From Sulfurovum sp. (lineage in GTDB: Bacteria; Campylobacterota; Campylobacteria; Campylobacterales; Sulfurovaceae), in assembly GCA_021166685.1 (NCBI GenBank), contig JAJPEU010000015.1:62001-126000 (forward strand): DNA of 64,000 nt, in the 5' to 3' direction. Below the pieces are notes generated by a model. That model searched no databases and was not told the origin of the DNA. It worked only from the letters and a program-made list of their open reading frames with translations. Below, in pieces: positions 8,372 to 16,063 of the stretch; the first letter of the stretch is position 1; each line of letters starts with the position of its first letter. Position numbers and translations under genes: made by a program.

Positions 8372-11114
8372 TCAAAACCTCAGCGCATCTTGCACAGACT
8401 TCTTCTTCTTTTTTAGAGGCAAATTTCCAACATCTTGGACATTTATGGTCTGTCGCTTTGTGTACACTAAAATGTTTTTCTCCTATATTGAAACCAGCCA
8501 CTTCTTCTCCTTGGCTCGAAGGCTTTACAGAAGAAACCACAAACCAATCTTCTAAATCTTGATCATTTGACAAAGCAAACCCTTCACCAGCAAGCTCAAG
8601 CTCCAATGTTGATTTGATTATTTTGTCTTTTTTTAGCTTATCGACTTCTTCATAAAATGCTTCCCGTATTGCTATCATTTCACTTTCGTCAAACGGAATA
8701 CCTATGCTGGGCAATTCTTCGTATACTAAGTCAAAAACATTTTGCATATCGGCTTTAAAAATGGCTGGAGCATACTCAATAATTTCATCCGAAGTATAGG
8801 TAAGGACCGGAGCGACAAGCCCGAGCATGCTTCTGGAAATAAGCACCATGGCAGATTGTGCCGCTCTTCTTGTGGTGCTTTCTTTGGCACCACAATACAA
8901 TCTGTCTTTGCAGATATCCATATAGATGCCCGAAAGCTCATTGGTTAAAAAATAATTGAGTGTTGAAAATCCTCTCAAGAAATCATATTTATCGAAACTG
9001 CTTTTTACCTCTGCAAATACTTCTCTTGCTTTTGCAAGTATCCATATGTCCAATTCACCATAGGCATCATGCGGCACAAGCATGTCTAGGTCATCTGCAT
9101 TGGCAAGCAAAAATCTAAAGGTATTGCGTATCTTTCTATACTGTTCAGCCACCTGCTTCAGTATCCCGTCGGAGATTTTTAGGTCAGACTGATAATCACT
9201 CAAGGCAACCCAAAGCCTAAGAATTTCAGAACCATATTGACTTACCACTTTATCCGGTGCGACAACATTGCCTTTGGACTTACTCATCTTTTCACCCTTC
9301 TCATCAACAGTAAACCCATGCGTAATGAGTGCTTGATACGGCGAAATATGATTAATAGCAGAACTTAAAAGCAGTGAGCTCTGAAACCACCCTCTGTGCT
9401 GATCGCTTCCTTCAACATAAAGTGAAGCGGGATATTCCCCCGCATCATAATTGCGGCTTTTAAGCACAGAATTCCACGTTGAGCCGCTATCAAACCAGAC
9501 GTCTAAGATATCTTCTACTTTTTCTAAATCGTCAGGATTGTAGCCTGAACCAGGATAAAGCAATTGCTCAATCGGCAAATTGTACCATGCATCCGCACCC
9601 ATCTGCTCAAATATCATCGCAACAAAGTTCAATACCTTCTCGTCCAAAATAACTTCTTTGGTGCTTTTAATTCTGAAGAAAGCAATCGGCACACCCCATG
9701 AACGCTGACGAGAAATACACCAGTCGGGTCTCCCCTCTATCATCGGCTTAAGACGATTCTTTGACGTTTTGGGATAAAAATCCACCGTCTCAATGGCAGC
9801 CAATGCTATTTCTCTTAAACTTTTATCCATACCCAGAGGCACATCATCTATAGAGATAAACCATTGGTTTGTTGCTCTATAAATCAACGGCTTTTTGGTT
9901 CTCCAGCAATGAGGATAAGAGTGCACAAATTTACTTACTTTTAAAAGATTTGCGCCCAAAAGTTCCAAAATAGGCTCATTGGCTTTAAAGATATGCATAC
10001 CAATAAACGTTTCGGGGTTTGGCAAAAGATGCAACCCTGCAATACTCTCATCATAACACCCTCTTTCATCTACAGGCATCACCACATCAAGACCATATTT
10101 TAAACCTACACGATAGTCATCTTCTCCGTGTCCCGGCGCCGTATGTACGGCTCCCGTACCTCCGTCAAGCATAACATGCTCTCCCAGCACGATTGTGGAA
10201 GTGCGCCCGTTAAGAGGATTGACGGCTAAAAGATTTTCAAGTTCCGTAGCAGCGATTTTCCGTCCTGAATGGCCGCTTATCAGACCTTCTGCCGCCAATG
10301 CATCAAAACGGCTCTGAGCAACGATGTATCCGTCCTCGCTCAGCACATAAATCTCTTCTGGATTGAGTGAGATTCCAGTATTTGCAGGCAATGTCCATGG
10401 GGTTGTTGTCCAGATGACAATCCCTGCTTTTTGAGGAAGATCAAGTTTTGCTTTGGCTACATCACTGAGCTCAAAATTCACATAGATAGAATAATCTTCC
10501 TTATTTTCATACTCAACTTCTGCATCCGCCAATGCCGTCTGTGCCGCCCATGACCAAAAAATAGGCTTGTGGCGTTCCACCAAAAGTCCTTTTTGGGCTA
10601 TTTCACACAGTGTTCTATAAATATTGGCTTCGAATTTAAAATCCATTGTCACATAGGGATGATTCCAATCCGCAATCACTCCTAAATTTTTGAAACCTTG
10701 TTTTTGTATCTCTACAAAACGGGAGGCATGATCACGGCAAAGTGCTCTAAACTGCGCAGTCGGCATCGCTTCTTTTTTGCTTTTCCCTAGTTTTTCTTCC
10801 ACTTTTTGTTCAATCGGAAGCCCATGGCAATCCCAGCCCGGCGTCATACGAACAGCTTTACCTTGAAAATAATTATACTTGAGAATAATATCTTTAAGTA
10901 TCTTATTCAACGCATGACCGATATGAATATCGCCATTCGCATACGGCGGGCCGTCATGAAGCGTAAACATTTCAGCGTCTTTGCGCTTGGATTTCATTTG
11001 CTCGTAGATATCCGCATCAAACCATGCCTGATATTTTTTTGGTTCATTTTCTGGAAGATTTCCGCGCATCGGAAAATCGGTTTTAGGAAGAAGTAACGTT
11101 TCTTTGAAGTCCAT
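8364..11114 (-). CDS. ileS: Isoleucyl-tRNA synthetase
   Basis: IleS charges tRNAIle and edits mischarged valine. Class I signatures are clear: 'GDIHIGHALNK' near residue 65 (HIGH) and 'EKMSKSKGN' near 600, with the CP1 editing domain between. At the C-terminus a zinc knuckle 'CPRCWKF...CARC' is intact. The track starts upstream at 11198, but the usual bacterial N-terminus 'MDFKETLLLPKTDFPMRGNLP' starts at the ATG at 11114, with AAGGTG upstream. That gives 916 residues, normal for the family. The upstream extension would run into the divergent cinA promoter region. Confidence 0.96.
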   Translation of the reverse strand: MDFKETLLLPKTDFPMRGNLPENEPKKYQAWFDADIYEQMKSKRKDAEMFTLHDGPPYANGDIHIGHALNKILKDIILKYNYFQGKAVRMTPGWDCHGLPIEQKVEEKLGKSKKEAMPTAQFRALCRDHASRFVEIQKQGFKNLGVIADWNHPYVTMDFKFEANIYRTLCEIAQKGLLVERHKPIFWSWAAQTALADAEVEYENKEDYSIYVNFELSDVAKAKLDLPQKAGIVIWTTTPWTLPANTGISLNPEEIYVLSEDGYIVAQSRFDALAAEGLISGHSGRKIAATELENLLAVNPLNGRTSTIVLGEHVMLDGGTGAVHTAPGHGEDDYRVGLKYGLDVVMPVDERGCYDESIAGLHLLPNPETFIGMHIFKANEPILELLGANLLKVSKFVHSYPHCWRTKKPLIYRATNQWFISIDDVPLGMDKSLREIALAAIETVDFYPKTSKNRLKPMIEGRPDWCISRQRSWGVPIAFFRIKSTKEVILDEKVLNFVAMIFEQMGADAWYNLPIEQLLYPGSGYNPDDLEKVEDILDVWFDSGSTWNSVLKSRNYDAGEYPASLYVEGSDQHRGWFQSSLLLSSAINHISPYQALITHGFTVDEKGEKMSKSKGNVVAPDKVVSQYGSEILRLWVALSDYQSDLKISDGILKQVAEQYRKIRNTFRFLLANADDLDMLVPHDAYGELDIWILAKAREVFAEVKSSFDKYDFLRGFSTLNYFLTNELSGIYMDICKDRLYCGAKESTTRRAAQSAMVLISRSMLGLVAPVLTYTSDEIIEYAPAIFKADMQNVFDLVYEELPSIGIPFDESEMIAIREAFYEEVDKLKKDKIIKSTLELELAGEGFALSNDQDLEDWFVVSSVKPSSQGEEVAGFNIGEKHFSVHKATDHKCPRCWKFASKKEEEVCARCAEVLNV

Positions 11115-11219
11115 CTTTGATAACACCTTGCTAAGGGTAGGCCCCTGATTATTATCTCGTGATTGTATCTTAAAATCCATTAAGCATAGATTTGGCATAT
11201 CTTAAATAGAAAAATTTGA

Positions 11220-11225
11220 TATAAT
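11220..11225 (+). promoter_or_regulatory. -10 box directly before cinA start (possible leaderless transcript)
   Basis: The sequence TTGATATAATTAACTCATG places a perfect TATAAT only six bases before the ATG at 11232, and no Shine-Dalgarno-like sequence lies between. If this box is used, transcription would begin at or next to the start codon. An upstream promoter inside the ileS 5' end is the alternative. Confidence 0.45.
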
Positions 11226-11231
11226 TAACTC

Positions 11232-11714
11232 ATGAAAAATAGAAAGAAAAAAATAGAAAAAATCATTCAAAAACTAAGCAACATTTCTCAAACTATCACT
11301 TTTGCCGAAAGTTGTACGGGGGGGCGTATCGCAGCGGCCTTTACAGCTATTTCCGGTGCATCGGCCGTACTAAATGGTTCATGTGTCACCTATTCTAATC
11401 TTATAAAGCATCAATGGCTGGGCGTAAGCAATGAAGTACTGCAAACCCATGGGGCTGTAAGCACAGAGTGTGTTTTGCAGATGCTTGAAGGGATATGCAA
11501 TATAGCAGACAGCCAATATGCCATATGCACCTCGGGTATCGCAGGTCCCACGGGCGGTACACCGCAAAAACCTGTAGGGACTGTTTATGTTGGTATCAAA
11601 ACACCTCAAGACAGCAAAGTTTATCATTGTTTTTTTGAGGGCGACAGAGAAGAGATACAAGAACAATCCGTCACTTTTGCTATTGAGAAAATGACAAACG
11701 CACTGAAAATTTAA
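11232..11714 (+). CDS. CinA C-terminal domain amidase (PncC-type nicotinamide-nucleotide amidohydrolase)
   Basis: The 160-residue protein consists only of the CinA C-terminal domain, as in E. coli PncC/YgaD. That domain deamidates nicotinamide mononucleotide to nicotinate mononucleotide in the pyridine-nucleotide salvage cycle. The catalytic 'FAESCTGG' (serine ~27) and the 'GIAGPTGGTPQKPVGTVYVG' block around residue 100 are intact. Note that the codons for 'CTGGR' contain a run of seven G residues. No Shine-Dalgarno is visible; a TATAAT box sits just ahead of the ATG. It is divergent from ileS and lies upstream of the tRNA array promoter. Confidence 0.9.
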   Translation: MKNRKKKIEKIIQKLSNISQTITFAESCTGGRIAAAFTAISGASAVLNGSCVTYSNLIKHQWLGVSNEVLQTHGAVSTECVLQMLEGICNIADSQYAICTSGIAGPTGGTPQKPVGTVYVGIKTPQDSKVYHCFFEGDREEIQEQSVTFAIEKMTNALKI

Positions 11715-11733
11715 GATATTTTTTAAATTTATC

Positions 11734-11762
11734 TTGACAATCAAAGCTTTCTAGGCTATAAT
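11734..11762 (+). promoter_or_regulatory. Consensus sigma-70 promoter of the tRNA array
   Basis: TTGACA at 11734-11739 and TATAAT at 11757-11762 are separated by exactly 17 bp. This is a perfect match to the housekeeping consensus and unusual in a group whose promoters often lack a -35 element. It lies about 40 bp upstream of the first tRNA gene, as expected for a strong stable-RNA promoter. Confidence 0.88.
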
Positions 11763-11802
11763 TCCGTCCACTTATTCAAAAAAATTAAGTGATACATTGC
11801 GA

Positions 11803-11878
11803 GACCCGTTAGCTCAGTTGGTAGAGCAACTCCCTTTTAAGGAGTGGGCCCTTGGTTCGAATCCAAGACGGGTCACCA
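11803..11878 (+). tRNA. tRNA-Lys (anticodon TTT), copy 1
   Basis: The 76-nt gene folds into a standard cloverleaf: acceptor GACCCGT/ACGGGTC, D-arm with GGTAG, anticodon stem ACTCC/GGAGT with loop CTTTTAA, and T-arm with GGTTCGAATCC. The 3' CCA is encoded. It is the first gene of the array and identical to the copy at 12190. Confidence 0.97.
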
Positions 11879-11917
11879 CTATTTAAGATAAAGCAGATAT
11901 TTGCTAAAATTTTCTAT

Positions 11918-11993
11918 GGTCGCTTAGCTCAGTTGGTAGAGCGCTACCCTTACAAGGTAGATGTCACAAGTTCGAGTCTTGTAGCGACCACCA
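11918..11993 (+). tRNA. tRNA-Val (anticodon TAC), copy 1
   Basis: The cloverleaf has acceptor GGTCGCT/AGCGACC, anticodon stem CTACC/GGTAG and loop CTTACAA giving anticodon TAC. The T-arm is GTTCGAGTC and a 3' CCA is encoded. It is 76 nt long and identical to the copy at 12428. Confidence 0.97.
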
Positions 11994-12107
11994 TTATAAA
12001 CAAACAATGCGAAATGAATAGAATTTATTTCTCTACGTTAATCCTGGGTTTTCTTTCGTAGAAATCTCACACAATGAGTTGCTTTAACTTTTTGTAAATT
12101 TTTAGGT

Positions 12108-12184
12108 GCAGCGGTAGTTCAGTTGGTTAGAATACCTGCCTGTCACGCAGGGGGTCGCGGGTTCGAGCCCCGTCCGCTGCGCCA
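12108..12184 (+). tRNA. tRNA-Asp (anticodon GTC), copy 1
   Basis: The 77-nt gene has acceptor GCAGCGG/CCGCTGC, anticodon stem CCTGC/GCAGG with loop CTGTCAC (anticodon GTC), discriminator G as expected for aspartate, and encoded CCA. It is identical to the copy at 12618. The spacer before it (11994-12107) holds no gene. Confidence 0.97.
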
Positions 12185-12189
12185 CTTTT

Positions 12190-12265
12190 GACCCGTTAGC
12201 TCAGTTGGTAGAGCAACTCCCTTTTAAGGAGTGGGCCCTTGGTTCGAATCCAAGACGGGTCACCA
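12190..12265 (+). tRNA. tRNA-Lys (anticodon TTT), copy 2
   Basis: This is an exact second copy of the lysine tRNA at 11803, with encoded CCA. It starts only five bases after the preceding tRNA-Asp, so the two are processed from one transcript. Confidence 0.97.
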
Positions 12266-12339
12266 TTATTATTTAAAGTTTTCCTTATATGGAAGGCTCA
12301 AGCAACAGCGTTGCTTTTTATGACTGTTTGGATCTAGAT

Positions 12340-12415
12340 GACCCTTTCATCTAGTGGCCAAGGATGCTACGTTTTCATCGTAGTCACAGAGGTTCAAATC
12401 CTCTAGGGGTCGCCA
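12340..12415 (+). tRNA. tRNA-Glu (anticodon TTC)
   Basis: The acceptor is GACCCTT/AGGGGTC with one G-U pair, the anticodon stem CTACG/CGTAG has loop TTTTCAT giving anticodon TTC, the T-arm is GGTTCAAATCC, the discriminator is G and CCA is encoded. It is the only single-copy tRNA in this array and it separates the two Val-Asp blocks. Confidence 0.97.
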
Positions 12416-12427
12416 TTTGACAGTTAT

Positions 12428-12503
12428 GGTCGCTTAGCTCAGTTGGTAGAGCGCTACCCTTACAAGGTAGATGTCACAAGTTCGAGTCTTGTAGCGACCA
12501 CCA
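12428..12503 (+). tRNA. tRNA-Val (anticodon TAC), copy 2
   Basis: It is identical over its full 76 nt to the valine tRNA at 11918, with anticodon TAC and an encoded CCA. It starts 12 bases after the glutamate tRNA. Confidence 0.97.
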
Positions 12504-12617
12504 TTATAAACAAACAATGCGAAATGAATAAAATTTATTTCTCCATGTTAATCTTGGGTTTTCTTTCGTAGAAATCTCACACAATGAGTTACTTTAACTT
12601 TTTGTAAATTTTTAGGT

Positions 12618-12694
12618 GCAGCGGTAGTTCAGTTGGTTAGAATACCTGCCTGTCACGCAGGGGGTCGCGGGTTCGAGCCCCGTCCGCTGCGCCA
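12618..12694 (+). tRNA. tRNA-Asp (anticodon GTC), copy 2
   Basis: It is identical over its full 77 nt to the aspartate tRNA at 12108. It is the last gene of the array. The roughly 100 bp up to the convergent hisD contain only a short palindrome CTCCGGAG and no convincing terminator. Confidence 0.97.
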
Positions 12695-12798
12695 CTTCTT
12701 TTTAAAATTACGCCGATTCTAATCACTCATACAATTTTACTTCAAATAGCCAAACTCTTTTTCTCACTTCATCCTCCGGAGAGAAGAAGCAAAAAGTC

Positions 12799-14091
12799 CT
12801 AATCTCTTAGTCTTATTCTTACACTCTCCTCGTGCGCCGTCAATCCTTCAGTATAGGCAATCATTGCACACGCTTCACCTATTTGCCTAATGCCTTCTTT
12901 GCTCATTGAGATAATTGAAGATTTTTTCAAGAAATGTTCAACGCTGAGCGGCGAATAAAATTTCGCTGTTCCGCCTGTCGGGAGGGTATGGTTGGGGCCT
13001 GCCATATAATCCCCTATAGGCTCCGGAGTATTTTCACCAAGAAAAATAGCCCCTGCATGTTTGATCTTTGAGAGCAGATCCATAGGATTTTTCGTCATTA
13101 TCTCTAAGTGTTCGGGTGCGATCTGATTCATCAAATTGATGGCTTCATCCATATTTGACGCGATAATAATTGCCCCTCTTTCTTCGATAGATTTTCGCGC
13201 AATTGCTTCACGTGAAAGTTTTGAAAGAAACTCTTCTACTTGGTCGCTGACTTTGTTTGCAAGCTCACTGTCAGTCGTGATCAAGATAGAGCTTGCCATC
13301 TCGTCATGCTCTGCCTGAGAGAGCAGGTCAATCGCCAGATAATCCTCTCTTGCGCTTTCATCAGCCAAAATTCCTATCTCGCTTGGTCCTGCGATCATAT
13401 CAATATTTACTTCGCCAAAGACGAGCTTCTTGGCTGTTGCAACAAAAATATTGCCCGGTCCAGTGATCACATCAACTTTGGGAATACTCTCCGTCCCGTA
13501 TGCCATAGCTCCGATGGCTGAAGCACCGCCTACCTTAAAGACTTTCGTAACTTTGCACAGGTGGCATGCTGCAAGTAAAAGTTCATTGATTTCATTATCA
13601 GGGGTAGGTGTACAGACAACTATCTCTTCTACCCCGGCCACAATAGCAGGAATAGCATTCATCAAGAGTGAGCTTGGGTAGGCTGCTTTTCCTCCGGGAA
13701 TATAAAGTCCTGCTCTATCTACCGGAGTTACTTTTTGTCCAAGCATCGTACCGTTTTTTTCAAACTCAAACCAAGATTTTGGCATTAGTTTTTGATGATA
13801 GTTTTCTATGCGCTCATACGAAAGATGCAAAGCGTCACGGAGCAGAGGATCAAGGGCGTCATACGCTCTTTTCATATCGTCCGTAGAAACTAAAAGCTCA
13901 TCGTCGTGTTTTGGTTCCCATCTGTCAAATTTGGCTATCTGAGCCATCAGTGCGCTGTTGCCTTTGTTTTTGATCTCATTTAAAAGTCCGGATACAATGT
14001 TTGATACACTGTCTATATCCATCTTTCCGCGTCCGAGCAATTCGTTAAAATTTGTTTCAAAACTCTCATCACTGCTGTAAAAAACTTTCAC
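12799..14091 (-). CDS. hisD: Histidinol dehydrogenase
   Basis: HisD performs the last two steps of histidine synthesis, oxidising L-histidinol to histidine with two NAD. The 430-residue protein has the family's 'VDRAGLYIPGGKAAYPSSLLMN' segment (around residue 116), 'DVITGPGNIFVATAKK' near 205, 'DMIAGPSEI' near 233, the 'AQAEHD'-like 'LSQAEHDEMA' with catalytic and zinc residues, and 'NHTLPTGGTAKF' near 370. It starts with GTG at 14091 after AAAGGAT. No other his genes lie beside it, so it is a lone gene, as is common when the pathway is scattered. Confidence 0.96.
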   Translation of the reverse strand: MKVFYSSDESFETNFNELLGRGKMDIDSVSNIVSGLLNEIKNKGNSALMAQIAKFDRWEPKHDDELLVSTDDMKRAYDALDPLLRDALHLSYERIENYHQKLMPKSWFEFEKNGTMLGQKVTPVDRAGLYIPGGKAAYPSSLLMNAIPAIVAGVEEIVVCTPTPDNEINELLLAACHLCKVTKVFKVGGASAIGAMAYGTESIPKVDVITGPGNIFVATAKKLVFGEVNIDMIAGPSEIGILADESAREDYLAIDLLSQAEHDEMASSILITTDSELANKVSDQVEEFLSKLSREAIARKSIEERGAIIIASNMDEAINLMNQIAPEHLEIMTKNPMDLLSKIKHAGAIFLGENTPEPIGDYMAGPNHTLPTGGTAKFYSPLSVEHFLKKSSIISMSKEGIRQIGEACAMIAYTEGLTAHEESVRIRLRD

Positions 14092-14393
14092 TTATTATCC
14101 TTTTGTTTTCTTTTGCATCTTTAAAATAATATACTCACTCCATAAATTTCTGTTTTTTAATATTTACAAAATGGCCTTAGTAAACATCTGAAAATTAACA
14201 AAACGTGCCATCATGGGGAGGTTTTTGCTTGTTGGTATAATTTTAACCAAATTTTATAGATATCTTTATGAAGTTTGATAAAACTAGCACTATTGTTTAA
14301 AAGTTATTGTTTGCAGAAGAATATCTATCTTGGAGAAAATTTATTTTTTTTAAAGGCATATAAAGATTATATTTTTAAGATAAAAATACTGCC
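14092..14393. other. Intergenic region between hisD and fba without a recognisable gene
   Basis: This 300-bp, very A/T-rich stretch has no reading frame with a ribosome site longer than about ten codons. It should hold the hisD promoter (minus strand; a TATTAT-like box lies about 30 bp before the GTG). On the plus strand there is an isolated TATAAT at 14236, and the imperfect inverted pair ATAGATATCTT (14255 region) / AAGAATATCTAT (14319 region). Together these could mark a small RNA, but nothing proves one. Confidence 0.4.
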
Positions 14394-14425
14394 TAATCCG
14401 ATAGCCCGTATCGGAGTTCGGATTA
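14394..14425 (-). terminator. fba: Nested inverted repeat at the end of fba
   Basis: The sequence TAATCCGATAGCCCGTATCGG followed by AGTTCGGATTA can form either an inner hairpin CCGATA-GCCCG-TATCGG or an outer TAATCCGA/TCGGATTA stem; they share bases and cannot coexist. The repeat includes the fba stop codon. A run of five T residues follows on the minus strand about 8 bases later, so a weak intrinsic terminator is plausible. Confidence 0.45.
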
Positions 14426-15496
14426 ATTTCTATTTATACAGTTGAGATCTTCAAATGCCTGCTCTAATCTTTTTACCATTGATTCTTCGCCGGCTCTTAC
14501 CCATTTTCTTGGATCATAGTATTTTTTATTTGGCTTATCATCCCCCTCAGGGTTGCCAATTTGCCCCTGCAAATAGTCATGATAATATTTTACATATCCT
14601 CTTACGCCATCCCAAAATGCCCATTGTGTATCGGTGTCTATATTCATTTTTATTACACCGTAAACAATAGCTTCACGAATGTCTGACAGTTCAGATCCGG
14701 AGCCTCCATGAAATACAAAATTAACCGGTTTTTGCTCCGTATTAAACTTCTTTTGTATAAAGAGTTGTGAATTTTTAAGAATAGCGGGTTTAAGCACCAC
14801 ATTGCCTGGTTTATAGACACCATGCACATTGCCAAACGAAGCTGCAATAGTAAATTTATCTGAAATTTTACTCAACTCTTCATACGCATAGGCTACCTCT
14901 TGCGGCTGCGTATAGAGCAGCGCATTGTCTACGTCGCTATTGTCCACTCCGTCTTCTTCGCCCCCGGTAACACCGAGCTCAATCTCAAGCGTCATGCCTA
15001 TCTTGCTCATTCTCTCGAGATAAGTTTTGCATGTAGCAATATTTTCTTCAATAGGCTCTTCCGAGAGATCAAGCATATGAGAAGAAAACAGCGGAATACC
15101 GTGTACTTTAAAATACGCTTCACTTGCATCAAGAAGGGCATCAATCCATGGAAGCAGTTTTCTGGCTGCATGGTCCGTATGAAGCACAACAGGTACACCA
15201 TACGCTTTTGCTACCGTATGCACATGCATAGCCCCGGAAATCGCTCCCAAGACAGCCCCCTCCTCCGAGGGTAAACCTTGGCCTGCATAAAAAGCTGCCC
15301 CTCCATGTGAAAACTGTATCACAACCGGCGATTTAACTTTCTTTGCCGCTTCAAGTACCGCATTGATTGAAGAAGTACTTACCACATTTACTGCAGGAAG
15401 CGCAAACCCTTCTTCTTTGGCTACTTTAAACATCTTTTGAAGATGATCTCCCGAGACAACGCCCGCCTCAACTACCTCTAGTACTTTTGTAGCCAT
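14423..15496 (-). CDS. fba: Fructose-bisphosphate aldolase, class II
   Basis: Class II aldolase cleaves or forms fructose 1,6-bisphosphate with a zinc ion, serving glycolysis and gluconeogenesis. Zinc-binding residues are visible in 'LHTDHAARK' (around residue 110) and 'FHGGSGS' near 263, and phosphate-binding 'KMNIDTDTQWA' near 288. The 357-residue length fits class IIA. The track starts at TTG 15502, but AGAAGGA is well spaced only for the ATG at 15496. In Campylobacter jejuni I recall the same neighbours, nth-peb4-fba, which supports the identity of both adjacent genes. Confidence 0.96.
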   Translation of the reverse strand: MATKVLEVVEAGVVSGDHLQKMFKVAKEEGFALPAVNVVSTSSINAVLEAAKKVKSPVVIQFSHGGAAFYAGQGLPSEEGAVLGAISGAMHVHTVAKAYGVPVVLHTDHAARKLLPWIDALLDASEAYFKVHGIPLFSSHMLDLSEEPIEENIATCKTYLERMSKIGMTLEIELGVTGGEEDGVDNSDVDNALLYTQPQEVAYAYEELSKISDKFTIAASFGNVHGVYKPGNVVLKPAILKNSQLFIQKKFNTEQKPVNFVFHGGSGSELSDIREAIVYGVIKMNIDTDTQWAFWDGVRGYVKYYHDYLQGQIGNPEGDDKPNKKYYDPRKWVRAGEESMVKRLEQAFEDLNCINRN

Positions 15497-15517
15497 TGAC
15501 AATGTCCTTCTGCTTGA

Positions 15518-16000
15518 TTAGTTTACTTTAATTTTTGCATTTTTCATAAGCTGTGTTACAACTTTTTCTTGTTTGAGTTGCATTTTAATGTTATTTTTGA
15601 CACCATCAAATGCAGGTATTTTTTCTTTTGTTTTTGCTGCTTTGGCTGCTTTAACCATTTTATCATACGCTTGTTTTGCTTCCTGGTCGGACACATTCAC
15701 TTTTGACATCTTTTTTTGCATCCAGAAGCCTGAAAGCGCTGCTTCTTGCTCTTTGGCTGTCAATTCTTTTTTTGATGCCGCTGCAACCAATTTGCTTGGT
15801 GCCATCATTTGAATCAATTGGTTTCTGCCTTCTTTTGGCAACTTATCCCATGTCATTTTGCCTTGCGTAAGCACCTTAAGCGCTTTATTTGCCTCATCTT
15901 CAGTGATAGCCATACCGTTTACTGAGCCCGCATCTTTTGCGGACACCGCAGTAGCACTAAGCATCAAAACCAATCCCGCTGTTGTCAAAAGTTTTTTCAT
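15518..16000 (-). CDS. Secreted SurA/PpiC N-terminal-like protein without the PPIase domain
   Basis: The 160-residue product has a signal peptide ('KLLTTAGLVLMLSATAVSA' then cleavage) and a helical domain resembling the chaperone part of the next gene's product: both contain 'VNG...IT.DEA/QDAE' and a 'LP...Q' helix followed by an alanine/lysine-rich stretch. No parvulin catalytic motif is present. It lies between peb4 and fba on the same strand, with AAGGATTTTGA before the ATG. A duplicated chaperone domain that lost its isomerase module is the simplest reading. The location is periplasmic. Confidence 0.8.
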   Translation of the reverse strand: MKKLLTTAGLVLMLSATAVSAKDAGSVNGMAITEDEANKALKVLTQGKMTWDKLPKEGRNQLIQMMAPSKLVAAASKKELTAKEQEAALSGFWMQKKMSKVNVSDQEAKQAYDKMVKAAKAAKTKEKIPAFDGVKNNIKMQLKQEKVVTQLMKNAKIKVN

Positions 16001-16063
16001 TCAAAATCCTTGATTAATTAATTGTGGAATTCTATCCAATAATGATAAATAATTGATTAACCA

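Larger units (their letters stand above)
11915..12187 (+). repeat. 273-bp direct repeat, copy A (tRNA-Val + spacer + tRNA-Asp)
   Basis: This block is repeated exactly 510 bp downstream (12425-12697). I aligned the copies by eye: the tRNA genes are identical and the spacer between them differs at five positions, all transitions. The repeat ends abruptly at both edges. Confidence 0.93.
12425..12697 (+). repeat. 273-bp direct repeat, copy B (tRNA-Val + spacer + tRNA-Asp)
   Basis: This is the second copy of the block at 11915-12187. In this copy the spacer reads TCCATG where copy A reads TCTACG, which disrupts a TCTACG/CGTAGA stem that copy A could form; the other differences are also transitions. 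Confidence 0.93.

Noticed and set aside
11317-11323. Run of seven G residues inside the cinA active-site codons, considered as a phase-variable tract
   Set aside because: Seven is shorter than the tracts that usually vary in Campylobacterota, it encodes the required TGG motif, and a soluble housekeeping enzyme is an unlikely target.
11803-12694. tRNA array considered as an integration site for a mobile element
   Set aside because: The repeats are whole tRNA genes plus spacer, no integrase is present and the flanks are ordinary core genes.
12760-12790. CTCCGGAG palindrome between the tRNA array and hisD considered as a terminator
   Set aside because: It has no loop and no following T-run, so it is not convincing for either convergent transcript.
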